From: Anabaena sp. PCC 7108
GTDB taxonomy: Bacteria > Cyanobacteriota > Cyanobacteriia > Cyanobacteriales > Nostocaceae
DNA length: 64,000 nt
Assembly: GCF_000332135.1 (NCBI RefSeq)
Contig: NZ_KB235896.1
Span: 4,580,356-4,644,355, forward strand
Direction: 5' to 3'
Every line of letters begins with the position of its first letter. Position 1 is the first letter of the stretch. The notes beneath the pieces are model-generated. The model did not search any database. It saw only the letters and a list, made by a program, of their open reading frames with translations, and was not told where the DNA came from. Position numbers and translations under genes: made by a program. Shown piece after piece: positions 45,135-55,232 of the stretch.

Positions 45135-45908
45135 TTATTCACGTTGAATATCTCTAATAAGCGCGTCTATACAGTTATTTAACTCTCTAAATTCTTCTTT
45201 CGTTAAGTCTGGATGTTTATCAACCTCTTGCTTAATTTGAATTTGGAGAAATTCCATTACTTCTATGTATGGTAAAGGTTTGTTAATATGATAAGTTATT
45301 TTTCTCCTTCTGGGTGTAATATTTTTAGATGTTTCAAGACTTTCTATTAAAAGTCCGATATATTTTTTTATCTCAGCACGAAAATCATCCAAACTTATAT
45401 TGTTAATATCAGAATTTAAATCAGAAAATTTTACTGCCTGAAGAAGAGATTCCTGCTTAGTTTTTAACCACTTTGCAGCTTTTTGGGAATTATGAAACCG
45501 TAGCTGAAATTCATGTATATCATTTTCCATTCCCTCCAGAATATTAGTAAGTTCAGAAGAAGAAACGTAACCATTACTATTATTACTTGATTCTACTAAA
45601 TATTTAATTTTATTTCTAATCTTCTCTAACTCTGCTGTTGTGTTTTCAAGTTCTTTTTGAATTTTATTTTGAGGTGCAAAGAGTTTGTCTTTGAACATAG
45701 CTAAAACAGAAATAACCATTAGGACTATCCCAACCACTACCAAGATTAGCTTAAATTGAGAAGATATAATCCAGCTATTGTTTCTTAGTACTAGTTTTTC
45801 TGTAGCACCAAGAACAAGAAGAAAAGAGCCGAGACCTAGTGTGATAAATTGATAATTCTCGAATAGCTTTATTAAAAACTCAGGAGTAATATTCGGAATC
45901 ATATTCAT
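45135..45908 (-). CDS. Membrane-anchored coiled-coil protein, unknown function
   Basis: Not recognised. The 257-residue product has two hydrophobic segments (about 20-38 and 48-68) followed by a long, Lys/Glu/Asn-rich helical region (about 78-200) with heptad character (QKELENTTAELEKIRNKI). The C-terminus is also charged and helical. No catalytic site is visible. Very AT-rich and flanked by gaps of 100 and 271 bases with no sign of an operon. Confidence 0.6.
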   Translation of the reverse strand: MNMIPNITPEFLIKLFENYQFITLGLGSFLLVLGATEKLVLRNNSWIISSQFKLILVVVGIVLMVISVLAMFKDKLFAPQNKIQKELENTTAELEKIRNKIKYLVESSNNSNGYVSSSELTNILEGMENDIHEFQLRFHNSQKAAKWLKTKQESLLQAVKFSDLNSDINNISLDDFRAEIKKYIGLLIESLETSKNITPRRRKITYHINKPLPYIEVMEFLQIQIKQEVDKHPDLTKEEFRELNNCIDALIRDIQRE

Positions 45909-46179
45909 TGTCGATGGTAAATGCTTTTAAGTAGTCTAACTTATTTGCTTTTCAATATACCACAGAAGATTATATAACCAACCCAATCCTTACAAATGTT
46001 ACAGATAACCGTAAGCTAAACATTGCTATGCAGTGGTGCTACTCATGACTACTAAAGTTGCTAGTTAGGAGGCTGGAGACATGATTCAAAAATCCCTAAC
46101 CCCTAAACCCTTCAATCACCTATCTCCACAACTAGCAACTTTATTGAGGGCTTGCTGAAAAAGTTTATAACTGTTGAGT

Positions 46180-47214
46180 TTACTTTTTCCCTAATTGACG
46201 TTGCAATTGTTTCAAAGATTGATATAAATCTGGCAAGCGACTATAAACAGCAGATACTTTAAGATATAGTTTATGTGGCATTGCTGGAGAGCCAGAAACA
46301 ATCTCTCCCGGTGCGATATTATTGTGAATGCCGGCTTGAGCAGATGCGATCGCACCATCTCCCATTCTGACTTTATTGGTAATCCCTACTTGTCCGGCTA
46401 AAATTACCCGATTTCCAATCTTCGCTCCTCCAGCCATACCTACTTGACCTGCGATCGCACAACCAGCACCAATTTCACATCCATGTCCTATCTGCACTAA
46501 GTTGTCAATTTTGGTATTACGTCCGACTCTGGTTTCTCCAACTGCGGGACGATCAATTGCAGAGTTACAACCGACTTCTACACCATCTTCTAAAACTGTA
46601 TAGCCTGATTGTTCCATTTTTAACCAACCTGTGCGAGTGGGAACAAAGCCAAAACCCTCTGCACCGATGACAGCACCGCTATGAATGACGCAATCTGCAC
46701 CGATGATGGTACGTTCATGAATGGTACAATTCGCGTGTAAGGTGGTGCGATCGCCTATTTTTGCATCTGGATAAACTACGACATTGGGATGGATGATTGC
46801 ACCATTACCAATTTCTACCCCTGATTCAATCACAACATGAGCGCCAATATAGACATCATTACCGACTTTAGCTGTGGGGTGAATGACTGCACTAGGGTGA
46901 ATATCTGGACTTGGGCGATATGGTTGATAAAAAAGAGCGATCGCTTGAGCAAATAACAAACGTGGTTCTGGGGTTGCTATCCATGCAATACCCCTTTCTG
47001 TTGCTTGCGTCTGCAATTGTTGATCTACAGGTAAAATTAAAGCACTAGCGTCCGTAGAATTGACTAAAGAGGCGAATTTCGCACCTTCTATATAGCTAAG
47101 ATTACCGCTTATAGCTTCATCTATGGCTGCAACTGCTGTAATTTCAGGGTTAGCAGTAAGATTGTGAGCTTTAATAGTGTCGTTTAATTTACTAACAATG
47201 TCGCTGAATAGCAT
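46180..47214 (-). CDS. lpxD: UDP-3-O-(3-hydroxyacyl)glucosamine N-acyltransferase LpxD
   Basis: Adds the N-linked 3-hydroxyacyl chain from acyl-ACP in lipid A synthesis. The 344-residue length fits. After an N-terminal uridine-binding domain (about 1-105), left-handed beta-helix hexapeptide repeats run from about 110 to 315 (IHPTAKVGNDVYIGAHVVIE and similar). The catalytic His lies in NLVQIGHGCEIG. The C-terminal helix (LYQSLKQLQRQLGKK) is usual. It is the last gene on the strand behind the polysaccharide locus; the rest of the lpx pathway is outside the window. Confidence 0.95.
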   Translation of the reverse strand: MLFSDIVSKLNDTIKAHNLTANPEITAVAAIDEAISGNLSYIEGAKFASLVNSTDASALILPVDQQLQTQATERGIAWIATPEPRLLFAQAIALFYQPYRPSPDIHPSAVIHPTAKVGNDVYIGAHVVIESGVEIGNGAIIHPNVVVYPDAKIGDRTTLHANCTIHERTIIGADCVIHSGAVIGAEGFGFVPTRTGWLKMEQSGYTVLEDGVEVGCNSAIDRPAVGETRVGRNTKIDNLVQIGHGCEIGAGCAIAGQVGMAGGAKIGNRVILAGQVGITNKVRMGDGAIASAQAGIHNNIAPGEIVSGSPAMPHKLYLKVSAVYSRLPDLYQSLKQLQRQLGKK

Positions 47215-47287
47215 GGTTTAATCTTCAGAATTTATCAAAAATGCTGAGTCCAAAGTATCAGAATTTCGGCTTTCCTACCATGCACCT

Positions 47288-48496
47288 TCACTTTAAGATA
47301 AATTCTCCAACCTCTGATTGACGTCTGGGGGCGCTATCAAAAGCGCGGGCGATCGCATTCCAGGCTAATTTCCGGTTGTAGTCGGCATCTAAAGGCAGAG
47401 GTCTTAATGAAAATGGTAATGGGAGAAGTTTACCAGAGGAGTTGTCTTCTGCCAACCAAGTATAGCGATCGCTGAGTCCCCAAGTCAAAACACCAATTAC
47501 CGCTGGTTCTTGCAATGCAGCCGTCAGATATTCCTCATAAGCAGCAGCTACAATGCGATCGCGTTTTTTGATATCTTCAGGTAAGTTTTTATCTAAAACA
47601 TCCAATTCCGTAATTATTATTTTCAAACCTAGTGCAGCTACTTCGCGCAAGAAAGACCTGAATTTTTGGGGGTTAAAAAAGGTAGAATCTCCTTTTAAGT
47701 GAGCTTGTATACCTAAAGCGTGTATCGGCGTACCTTTCGACTTTAAACCTTCCAGTAGTCTCAAAACAGCAAGTCTCTTAGCGTCATCATCCCTGGAATC
47801 GTAATCTAAACCATACTCGTTATATACCAACAAAGCTTGAGGATCAGCCTTTGCTGCCATCTGAAAAGCAATATTGATGTAATCTGGACCCATAAGTTGC
47901 AGCCAGCGTGTATTACGCAAACCGTCAGTGCGGCCATCATTGATATGAATTGCCTCGTTGACGACATCCCACGAATGTATTTGTCCAGCATAACGCCCAA
48001 CCACTGTTTGGATGTGTTGCTGCAAAATTTGTACAACATTACCACTATTTACATCTTGCCAAAACCATTTTGGTAAAGATTGCTCCCAAACTAAAGTATG
48101 TCCTCGTAACAACATACCGTGAGCTTGTGCAAACTTAGCTAAACTATCAGCATAAGTAAATTTAAAACTAGAGGCATTAGGGCGTAAACTAGTCCATTTT
48201 AGATCCCATTCCGGTACTAATATGGCACATTCTTCCACAAAATTAGCTATAAACTGTTTGTCAGATGACAGAGAATTAATTCTAACTGCTGCTCCATAAA
48301 ATAATCCTTTAGCTGCTGCGCGTTCTTTTAATGAAGTTGTACCAATTACTGTGAATTTTCTATTTGGATTGTCGAGTGCTTCGATTTTTTTGCTCAAACA
48401 TTTGGCTCGACCTAATGCTAAAGTTCCTATACCGAATAAACTCCCTAGTCCTAATTTTAAAATGTGTCGGCGCTTAAACATATATTTTCTATTCAT
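47288..48496 (-). CDS. GH10 endo-beta-1,4-xylanase-like glycoside hydrolase, exported
   Basis: A 402-residue retaining glycosidase. The catalytic acid/base is E181 in WDVVNEAI and the nucleophile E297 in ITELDVLD; the substrate motif GHTLVWEQSLPKWF also matches GH10. The N-terminus, KRRHILKLGLGSLFGIGTLALG, is a plausible Tat or Sec signal. Position at the end of the exopolysaccharide gene run suggests it trims or processes the locus polymer rather than plant xylan; that is inference. The element at 48518-48643 separates it from the upstream glycosyltransferase gene. Confidence 0.92.
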   Translation of the reverse strand: MNRKYMFKRRHILKLGLGSLFGIGTLALGRAKCLSKKIEALDNPNRKFTVIGTTSLKERAAAKGLFYGAAVRINSLSSDKQFIANFVEECAILVPEWDLKWTSLRPNASSFKFTYADSLAKFAQAHGMLLRGHTLVWEQSLPKWFWQDVNSGNVVQILQQHIQTVVGRYAGQIHSWDVVNEAIHINDGRTDGLRNTRWLQLMGPDYINIAFQMAAKADPQALLVYNEYGLDYDSRDDDAKRLAVLRLLEGLKSKGTPIHALGIQAHLKGDSTFFNPQKFRSFLREVAALGLKIIITELDVLDKNLPEDIKKRDRIVAAAYEEYLTAALQEPAVIGVLTWGLSDRYTWLAEDNSSGKLLPLPFSLRPLPLDADYNRKLAWNAIARAFDSAPRRQSEVGEFILK

Positions 48497-48517
48497 TGTC
48501 CATATTATTTATTTAAT

Positions 48518-48643
48518 TAGGACTTACGCAAGTGTCACACTAAAAATCTGTTGTAGGGTGCTTTACTACTGCATAAATCCTGCAAATAAACAGATTGTTG
48601 ATATCTGACGCACCCTACCAATGTGCCAGTTGCGTAAATCCTG
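48518..48643. repeat. MITE-like element, TAGGACTTACGCA ends (copy 2, 126 bp)
   Basis: Left end TAGGACTTACGCAA and right end TTGCGTAAATCCTG are imperfect inverted repeats. An inner pair GTAGGGTGC and GACGCACCCTAC is shared in part with the copy at 2765-2976. Confidence 0.8.
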
Positions 48644-48659
48644 TTAATATTCAAGTTAA

Positions 48660-49811
48660 TTATTTGATGTGATTATTAAATACCTCGGCTACACGATCCG
48701 CCATCGATTGCCAAGAATATTTACTTTGAATTAAGGAATAAGCATTCTCTACTAAAGGCTGATAATTTTGTAAATTAGTGACAGCTTCTTTGACAGTGTT
48801 AGCAAATTCTTCAACAGCGTAACCCGTAACTAAAAGATGTTCCTGGTGGCGAAATTCCTCTAAACCCCTAAGTCCTTCCCATGTAGAAATAACTAATTTT
48901 TTTACAGCTAAATAATCTAGTGCTTTATTCCGCGCCCCACCAGCAACAGCAGTTTCAGGAAATGGCAATAAGCAAATATCAGTATGGACTAAATGAGCAA
49001 TAAAATCACTACGACTTGGCAAAAAGCCAATAAATGTAATATTTTTAGGTAAAGATGAAATTAAGTCCTCTGCATTTCTGCCAATGACAACAAAGTGAAT
49101 ATCTTCAACTTGATATTGTAAATATTTAGCAATTTGTATAGTCATATCAACTGACATATCATTAGTAGGAAATTGATATGTTTTAGGAGCAATCACTACA
49201 GCAATTTTAGCCGGACGTAAATGTTCATAAGGATCAGGTGTAGAAATAAAAGGAGCTTGCAATAAATCTTCAGAAACTCCATTACCCACACTATAAATAT
49301 TATGATTTAATCGAGTGGGATACCATTGAGGAATCATTTTCACAGTGGCAGCACTGGCAGCAATGATAGAACAATTAGCAAATAATAATACTCCTTGGGC
49401 AAGATAAGTTTTAATAAATTGTTTAAATTCCTGCAATTTATTAGTAGTAGTTGCCAACCGAGTCCAATATTCAAAAGCAGAAAGAGTATGAAAATCAAAC
49501 ACCAGTTGGCATTTTTTATATCTACTGAGGGTGACAGCAATTAAAGCTGCTATTCCTGGTAAAGTTTCTTGGGCATAGATAATATCAGGACTAAATTCTG
49601 TAATGTATTCTTGAATTTTGTGGACATAAGCTGATAAACTTCTTGAACCAACAGATGTAGATTTAGCATAATCAACACTGGCACAATTTAAACCCAATTG
49701 ACATAAATCAAACTGTTTAGCTAGATATTGTCCAAGATAAAAAGGTCGAGTAAATGCACCGAATGGTTGGTCAGAATCGAGAGTAGAAACTATTAGTAAT
49801 CGCATATTCAA
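48660..49811 (-). CDS. Family 4-type glycosyltransferase
   Basis: A 383-residue GT-B-fold enzyme. The N-terminal half begins MNMRLLIVSTLDSDQPFGAF with a Rossmann strand; the donor-binding half includes IHFVVIGRNAEDL, ITFIGFLPSRSDF, DICLLPFPETAVAGGARNKALDYLA, the nucleotide-sugar Glu region, and a C-terminal helix typical of these enzymes. Donor and acceptor cannot be inferred. Ninth gene of the polysaccharide locus in transcription order; 86 bases separate it from the WecG-type gene. Confidence 0.85.
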   Translation of the reverse strand: MNMRLLIVSTLDSDQPFGAFTRPFYLGQYLAKQFDLCQLGLNCASVDYAKSTSVGSRSLSAYVHKIQEYITEFSPDIIYAQETLPGIAALIAVTLSRYKKCQLVFDFHTLSAFEYWTRLATTTNKLQEFKQFIKTYLAQGVLLFANCSIIAASAATVKMIPQWYPTRLNHNIYSVGNGVSEDLLQAPFISTPDPYEHLRPAKIAVVIAPKTYQFPTNDMSVDMTIQIAKYLQYQVEDIHFVVIGRNAEDLISSLPKNITFIGFLPSRSDFIAHLVHTDICLLPFPETAVAGGARNKALDYLAVKKLVISTWEGLRGLEEFRHQEHLLVTGYAVEEFANTVKEAVTNLQNYQPLVENAYSLIQSKYSWQSMADRVAEVFNNHIK

Positions 49812-49897
49812 GTAGTTTAATGTGAAAGATTATTGTGATCAATTTCCCTGAAATTCTTATTTCTCTGTGAACTCTGCGTCTCTGTGGTTAGTTATTC

Positions 49898-50668
49898 TTA
49901 ATTAATTTTTAACTGCTTAGTCAAAAATTCTTGTAAGAAGAGTTTGAGAATAAACCAAGGTTCAACTAGATAGCGTTTCCAAAGTCTTTTTGGTTCACTC
50001 AACAAACGGTATAGCCATTCAAAACCCAAACGCCCCATCCAGCGAGGAGGAGTAGGTATTGCACCGGCCACATAATCTATACAAGCACCACTGGGAAGGA
50101 TGACGTTCGCACAAATCTGTTCTAGATTATCGAGAATCCAGTTTTCTTGTCGAGGCATACCCATACCTACCATTAATATGTGCGGTTGGTAAGCTGTAAT
50201 TTGTGACAAAATTTCCTGGTTTTCTGGACTCTCAGAATTAGAGTCAATGTAACCATGATTGGTTTTAATCTCTAAACCTGGAAATTTATCACGTAGGATA
50301 TTAGCACCAGTTTCTGCTACTCCTGGTTTTGAGCCTAAGTAAAAAATCCGCCACTTTTGTTGATGAGCTTCTGTCATTAGCGTCCATACCCAGTCTGCAT
50401 AGGTAACTCTATGTTCTCGTTGCAAAGGTAGTCCTAAACGCTGTCCTAGTAATACCAAGGCCATACCATCTATATGTGTGTAATCTGCTTTGGCATAAAA
50501 AGTCTGCATTTTTTTTTGGTGATGATATAGATACAGACTGTGTAAATTGTGGTTAGCAATTATCCATTTTTGATTTTGTTTTACAGCTGCCCCAATAAGC
50601 AAATTAAGTTCATTAATAGTCAATGCTTGGGCGTGAATACCTAAAAAATTATAGAAAGTTTTATCCAT
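49898..50668 (-). CDS. WecG/TagA/CpsF family glycosyltransferase
   Basis: A 256-residue GT26-type enzyme transferring a sugar (N-acetylmannosaminuronate or N-acetylmannosamine type in known members) to a lipid-linked intermediate. The family motifs are present: THIDGMALVLLGQRLG, RIFYLGSKPGVAE, LMVGMGMPRQENWI, GACIDYVAGAIPTPPRWM and GFEWLYRLLSEPKRLWKRY. Eighth gene of the locus, 50 bases downstream of the GT2 gene. Confidence 0.95.
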   Translation of the reverse strand: MDKTFYNFLGIHAQALTINELNLLIGAAVKQNQKWIIANHNLHSLYLYHHQKKMQTFYAKADYTHIDGMALVLLGQRLGLPLQREHRVTYADWVWTLMTEAHQQKWRIFYLGSKPGVAETGANILRDKFPGLEIKTNHGYIDSNSESPENQEILSQITAYQPHILMVGMGMPRQENWILDNLEQICANVILPSGACIDYVAGAIPTPPRWMGRLGFEWLYRLLSEPKRLWKRYLVEPWFILKLFLQEFLTKQLKIN

Positions 50669-50718
50669 TAATTTTTCTCCGCGTAAATGTTGAAATAATC
50701 ATTTCTATTAATGTCATA

Positions 50719-51588
50719 TTAGTCATCGCTAAAGGTAGCAGAAGCTTGTAAGTTTTTGTAGCCAATAATGGCTCTAATGTAGGGTAAAAACCAGTAAAAA
50801 TACCAGAATACTCCTGAATGTCTGCGGGTGAATATAGTCCAGGGACCAACTGGAAAGGCTTTGATTTGAGTTACTTTTTGCAGACGTTTATGGATGGGAA
50901 GTTTGCTATCTGCCCAACTATCACGAACTGAATTTTTGGAACAAGTACCGATGTATCCTGGGGCTGTCCAGACTGTGCAGCCAGATTTTTTCGCTCTGAG
51001 TCCGTAGTCAAGATCACCGAAAGTATGAACGAAAGCAGGATCTAAATTGCCGATTTTTTCAGTGACTAAATGAGAAATAAGTACGCAATTCCCATACATG
51101 GTGTCACACTGCTGGGGTTCTTCGCTGGGTGGCACAAACTCAAATTTGTTGGAGTACCAACGTTGGGATCGGACTGCACCACCATAGGTTGCTTTACCTG
51201 TGATGGGGTCTTGTGTAGAACCGACAATGATTGTATCTTGATAACCTTGTTGTGCTAGGTTTTGATAAATTTGCAGTAATTTGTTAATGGCATCGGGAGC
51301 AAGAACTGTATCATCGTTTAACCAGATGTAAAATTGGTAGTTGTGTTTGAGTGCTTCTGCAAATGCCAAGCGCATTCCTCCTCCCCAAAAAAGGCTGCCA
51401 TTTCCTAGTAGTATATTGACTTCGGGATATGCAGATTGAACACTATTTGATGTGCCATCAGAACTACCATCATCAACTAAATAAACGTCTAGGGGAATAT
51501 TTTGCTGATAGAGTGCGTGCAGACAAACCAGGGTTATTTCTCGTCTGTTGTAGCAAGTCATGATTACGGCAATATTTGCATTGTTCAT
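50719..51588 (-). CDS. Family 2 glycosyltransferase
   Basis: A 289-residue GT-A enzyme. N-terminal IAVIMTCYNRREITLVCL and VYLVDDGSSDGT mark the nucleotide-binding half; YIWLNDDTVLAPDAI is the metal-binding DDx motif; a conserved acceptor segment follows. The C-terminus has an amphipathic/hydrophobic stretch (SGVFWYFYWFLPYIRAI) that may peripherally bind the membrane. Its stop codon lies 50 bases before the WecG-type gene; Wzy precedes it. Confidence 0.92.
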   Translation of the reverse strand: MNNANIAVIMTCYNRREITLVCLHALYQQNIPLDVYLVDDGSSDGTSNSVQSAYPEVNILLGNGSLFWGGGMRLAFAEALKHNYQFYIWLNDDTVLAPDAINKLLQIYQNLAQQGYQDTIIVGSTQDPITGKATYGGAVRSQRWYSNKFEFVPPSEEPQQCDTMYGNCVLISHLVTEKIGNLDPAFVHTFGDLDYGLRAKKSGCTVWTAPGYIGTCSKNSVRDSWADSKLPIHKRLQKVTQIKAFPVGPWTIFTRRHSGVFWYFYWFLPYIRAIIGYKNLQASATFSDD

Positions 51589-51644
51589 TTACTTGATATC
51601 CTCTTTTACATTTGCTTATTTATTTGCTTATTTATTTTAGATAT

Positions 51645-52886
51645 CTACATAGCTGGCTGATTGTTGCATAGCCGTCTATACCAAACAGCAGATGATAATG
51701 CTATGTAGACATAAAGAATCCAAAATATATTGCTTGGTGAGAGAATGGTAATAAGCTCTACTGTATTCAGAATGATTTTAATTAATAGCACCTGTAGCAT
51801 CCAAAAACTTTCTAATGTCTTAGTAATTATGATGATTTTAATTAGTCTATTAAATAGATTAATAAGATTAATGATAAACAGCCCTAATCCTACAAATCCT
51901 AATTGCGTGAATAGGTCTACAAAACCATTGTGAGAGTGAAAGCGACTTACTTCGTTACCAACTGACAGAGAAGCCCATGAATTTTTCACTATATAATAAG
52001 CCTCATCGGAATACCAAAATGCAGCATAACCATATCCAAACCATCGTCGTTCTAAGGCTTTTTCTATAACTAATGTCCATACGGGAATTCGCCCATTTAA
52101 TTCCATATCTTTACCTAGCAAGTCTACCAGTATAAACTCAAGGTTCAAGGAAATTATAGTTACAATACTGCTAAAAATTGTAGCAAAAATAAGTAGAGAA
52201 ATTAGCCGTATGCCAGCAGATTGTTTCAATATTGTGAAAATAGGTAATACTAATAGAGAAAAAATAAATAATATTAAAGCTGTTTTACTCTGACTTTGTA
52301 AAATAAGTATTAAGCTAGAAACAAGTCCTAGGAATGCCAGCCATGTATTATATTTTTTGTCTAAAATCTTCATCAGAAAAACCAGTGATCCTATAGCCAT
52401 GAACCTAGCTAGATATTGCTTGAAGGCATAAATTCCTTTCCAAGTTAGCTTACCGTTAACAACTCCAGTACCAAAAGAAGGTATGGCTATGCTGGCAGCA
52501 AAACTCGTAATTATTGATATACTTATGGTGGACGACAACAAACTGATGAGTTCTCTAGGTGAGTAACGACTAGCTAAATAAGCAGCAAAAAATGTGGTAC
52601 GCAATAAGGATCTACTTTGGATTGAGGTGACATCGATTGCTTCAGACCATAAATTTGATAAGACAGCAATCATAACTAGAAGCAGCAAGGATATATCTCT
52701 AGTCAAAACATAAACAATACGTTTAAATTGGCTAATCACCAAAATCGTGACAATTAAATAACTAACAGCATTTATACTTTTGTCTACAACACTCGGTATG
52801 TTTAAAGTCTCAGCAAACAAAAGCAATAAAACAACGCTAACTGTTTCAAAATATCTGAATAACTGCTGTAGAAACTTATTAGTCAA
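51645..52886 (-). CDS. O-antigen ligase/polymerase (Wzy-type) membrane protein
   Basis: A 413-residue protein with about 10-12 hydrophobic helices. The periplasmic loop and adjoining sequence (LNGRIPVWTLVIEKALERRWFGYGYAAFW...SRFHSHNGFVDLFTQLG) is the WaaL/Wzy-type signature with the conserved His-containing HNGFVD. In a Wzx/Wzy locus this most likely polymerises repeat units on the outer face of the inner membrane. Position between two glycosyltransferase genes fits. Confidence 0.9.
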   Translation of the reverse strand: MTNKFLQQLFRYFETVSVVLLLLFAETLNIPSVVDKSINAVSYLIVTILVISQFKRIVYVLTRDISLLLLVMIAVLSNLWSEAIDVTSIQSRSLLRTTFFAAYLASRYSPRELISLLSSTISISIITSFAASIAIPSFGTGVVNGKLTWKGIYAFKQYLARFMAIGSLVFLMKILDKKYNTWLAFLGLVSSLILILQSQSKTALILFIFSLLVLPIFTILKQSAGIRLISLLIFATIFSSIVTIISLNLEFILVDLLGKDMELNGRIPVWTLVIEKALERRWFGYGYAAFWYSDEAYYIVKNSWASLSVGNEVSRFHSHNGFVDLFTQLGFVGLGLFIINLINLFNRLIKIIIITKTLESFWMLQVLLIKIILNTVELITILSPSNIFWILYVYIALSSAVWYRRLCNNQPAM

Positions 52887-52922
52887 CTGATTAAGACTCC
52901 TAATTTATTAACTACTCAAGGC

Positions 52923-54194
52923 TTAAATGCGACGCTGCTTGCTGGAGGACAAAATATTACAAAAAAGCGATGCGTAGCGACCAGCTTGAATTTCTAGAGC
53001 ATATTCTCTTTCTACTTTTTCAAGACCTTGATAGGATAACTTGTGACGACGTTCTTCATCTTCTAATAGCCAGACAATCCCTTGAGCTAAGTCTTGTGTA
53101 TCATAAGCCGGAACTAAATAACCATTTTGTTGATGTCCAATCATGTCAGGTATACCGCCGATGTTAAAAGCAACGCAAGGTGTGCCACAAGCCATCGATT
53201 CCATAATGGTATTAGGCAAGTTATCTTCAGTAGAAGGTAAAACAAAGACATCCGCTGCCGAATAGACCATAGCTAGAGAAATATCATCATGTAATGTACC
53301 TAAATAATGAGTTTTGAAGCAGAGATCGAGAGATTTTTCGGCTTGAGAAGCACCAATAATCACTAACTCTAAATTATCTGGCGATTTTCTTAAGCTTAAA
53401 CTTTGTAGGGCTTCTTGCAATAAATGGAACCCTTTTCTTTTATCACTTGTGACATTGAGAGAACCAAAAAGAATTAGTTGTTTATTTAAGGGTAATTGTA
53501 AAACTTCTCTAGCCAAATTTTGATTAATTGGTTTGTAGATTTTAGTATCAATTCCGTTGGGAATAACTTCAATTGGTAGATTTCTAAATAGGGAACTAGA
53601 ATTTGCACATTTGCTCATCCATGAACTGGGTGCGACTATAGTTAGATCAAGATTTTTCCAGGCTTTAGTTTTGCGCTGCCATATCCAGCTAGATAGGTCG
53701 GAATTTTTGCTACTGTCTAGTTGTGGACAAGTACCACAGGATTCTGTGTAGCGATCGCATTCTTGACTGTAATGACAGCCACCTGTAAATGCCCACATAT
53801 CATGCAGAGTCCAGACTAAAGGTTGCTTTAGTTTGCCAATTGTTTCTATGCATATATATCCAGCATTAATCCAATGTAAATTAATAATATTAGGAGCAAT
53901 TTCCGCAACTTTACGAGTTACTGTATCTGGTAGCCATTGAGGAGAGAATGTTGTTTGTTTACGGTGAGGATAGCTTTTTAAAGGCATCGCATCAAGGCTA
54001 ATTCTTGTTCCAGCTAAACTACGAATAAAATTGGTGTTGGGTGCTGCTACTGCTGGATCGCTACTCAATTTTTTTTGCACTAACATTTGAGATTTTATGC
54101 CGATGGTCTGTAAGCCTTGATGTAATCGGAAGGTAGCGCGGGCTGCACCACCTTCAATATCAGAAAAGCTTAAAATTAAAGGTTGAATGTTCAT
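52923..54194 (-). CDS. Family 4 glycosyltransferase
   Basis: A 423-residue GT-B enzyme. The N-terminal SFSDIEGGAARATFRLHQGL is the acceptor-side motif; VWTLHDMWAFTGGCHYSQECD carries a short Cys-rich segment (C...C...CGTC) often seen in this subgroup. The donor side has LILFGSLNVTSDKRKGF and SAADVFVLPSTEDNLPNTIMESMACGTPCVAFNIGG, including the E-x7-E Glu pair. Fifth gene in transcription order, 28 bases downstream of the GT at 54223. Confidence 0.93.
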   Translation of the reverse strand: MNIQPLILSFSDIEGGAARATFRLHQGLQTIGIKSQMLVQKKLSSDPAVAAPNTNFIRSLAGTRISLDAMPLKSYPHRKQTTFSPQWLPDTVTRKVAEIAPNIINLHWINAGYICIETIGKLKQPLVWTLHDMWAFTGGCHYSQECDRYTESCGTCPQLDSSKNSDLSSWIWQRKTKAWKNLDLTIVAPSSWMSKCANSSSLFRNLPIEVIPNGIDTKIYKPINQNLAREVLQLPLNKQLILFGSLNVTSDKRKGFHLLQEALQSLSLRKSPDNLELVIIGASQAEKSLDLCFKTHYLGTLHDDISLAMVYSAADVFVLPSTEDNLPNTIMESMACGTPCVAFNIGGIPDMIGHQQNGYLVPAYDTQDLAQGIVWLLEDEERRHKLSYQGLEKVEREYALEIQAGRYASLFCNILSSSKQRRI

Positions 54195-54222
54195 ACAGTG
54201 ATAGTGATCTAGTTATTAAGAT

Positions 54223-55146
54223 TTATGCTTTAAATATCTTTTTCAGTTTATTTTTAATCCGTTTTGGCAAACTATAAGGATTGTAAACATATTTTTGTGT
54301 GAAAGCATCTGCGAGAGTGTCACGAATTATAAATGGTGGATGTTGAATCGGAAAATTTATAGCTTGAGTAGGAACATTAGCTCTAGGATCTTCCCTATTT
54401 AATGTGTTAGTCCCACTTTCATTAAAACCAATATTAGAGACAATATTGACATTAGGTATAATATTCATCAGGCTTTGCATCCACAGTGAAAATGTAAATT
54501 GATAAGCCCAACTAGTGTTTAATTTATCATAAGTAGAGTTAAAAATGTTAGTCCAAACATTAACTGCATAATCATCCTGCAATATATCGTAAAGCCAATT
54601 ATTGTCTCTAACTAGAGGCCATTTTTTCATATCTACATCGTAATTTAGCCACACTCTTTTCCAAGTTGCCCATCCCCAACAGCGATTATATAGAGAAAAA
54701 TAATAACTATCCTGAGTACGTCTATAACCTACTGGAGTATTATCTCCACAGATAGAAGCAATTCTAGTATCGTGTCTATAGAACTCTAGCATTTCCTGAC
54801 AAAAGCGAAAAAATGTTGGGTGTGGCAAACAATCATCTTCTAAAATAATTGCTTCTTCCACTTGTTCAAATGCCCAATTTAAACCAGTGGAAATTCGATT
54901 TCTACATCCTAAATTGTGATTAGAGTAATTTTTTAAAACTTCACATTTCCAGTCTACTTGATCGATAATTGCCCGCGTATCAGTGCATTTCTCAAATTCC
55001 CCTGGTCTGTCTGGACGGAACCCGTCAGAAATCACTAATAGTTTTGGTGGCTGGGCTTGACGAATTGCTGCAAATACTTTTTTTGTAGTATCTGGGCGAT
55101 TAAAGATAATCAAAATTACGGGGGTTTGAAATTTAAAATCTGACAT
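54223..55146 (-). CDS. GT-A glycosyltransferase (HlpA/GNT-I-like)
   Basis: A 307-residue enzyme. N-terminal VILIIFNRPDTTKKVFAAI and LLVISDGFRPDRPGE give a GT-A start; EEAIILEDDCLPHPTFF supplies the metal-binding EDD motif. The block YFSLYNRCWGWATWKRVW is characteristic of proteins annotated as hemolytic protein HlpA-like or GNT-I-like glycosyltransferases. Donor sugar unknown. Lies between the flippase and the GT4 gene. Confidence 0.85.
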   Translation of the reverse strand: MSDFKFQTPVILIIFNRPDTTKKVFAAIRQAQPPKLLVISDGFRPDRPGEFEKCTDTRAIIDQVDWKCEVLKNYSNHNLGCRNRISTGLNWAFEQVEEAIILEDDCLPHPTFFRFCQEMLEFYRHDTRIASICGDNTPVGYRRTQDSYYFSLYNRCWGWATWKRVWLNYDVDMKKWPLVRDNNWLYDILQDDYAVNVWTNIFNSTYDKLNTSWAYQFTFSLWMQSLMNIIPNVNIVSNIGFNESGTNTLNREDPRANVPTQAINFPIQHPPFIIRDTLADAFTQKYVYNPYSLPKRIKNKLKKIFKA

Positions 55147-55232
55147 ATTTTTTCTCTAGCTAATTAATATGATGACTATCAAATAGTATAATTAGATATC
55201 TCTATTTGAGAATAGAAATATATTTTTAATAA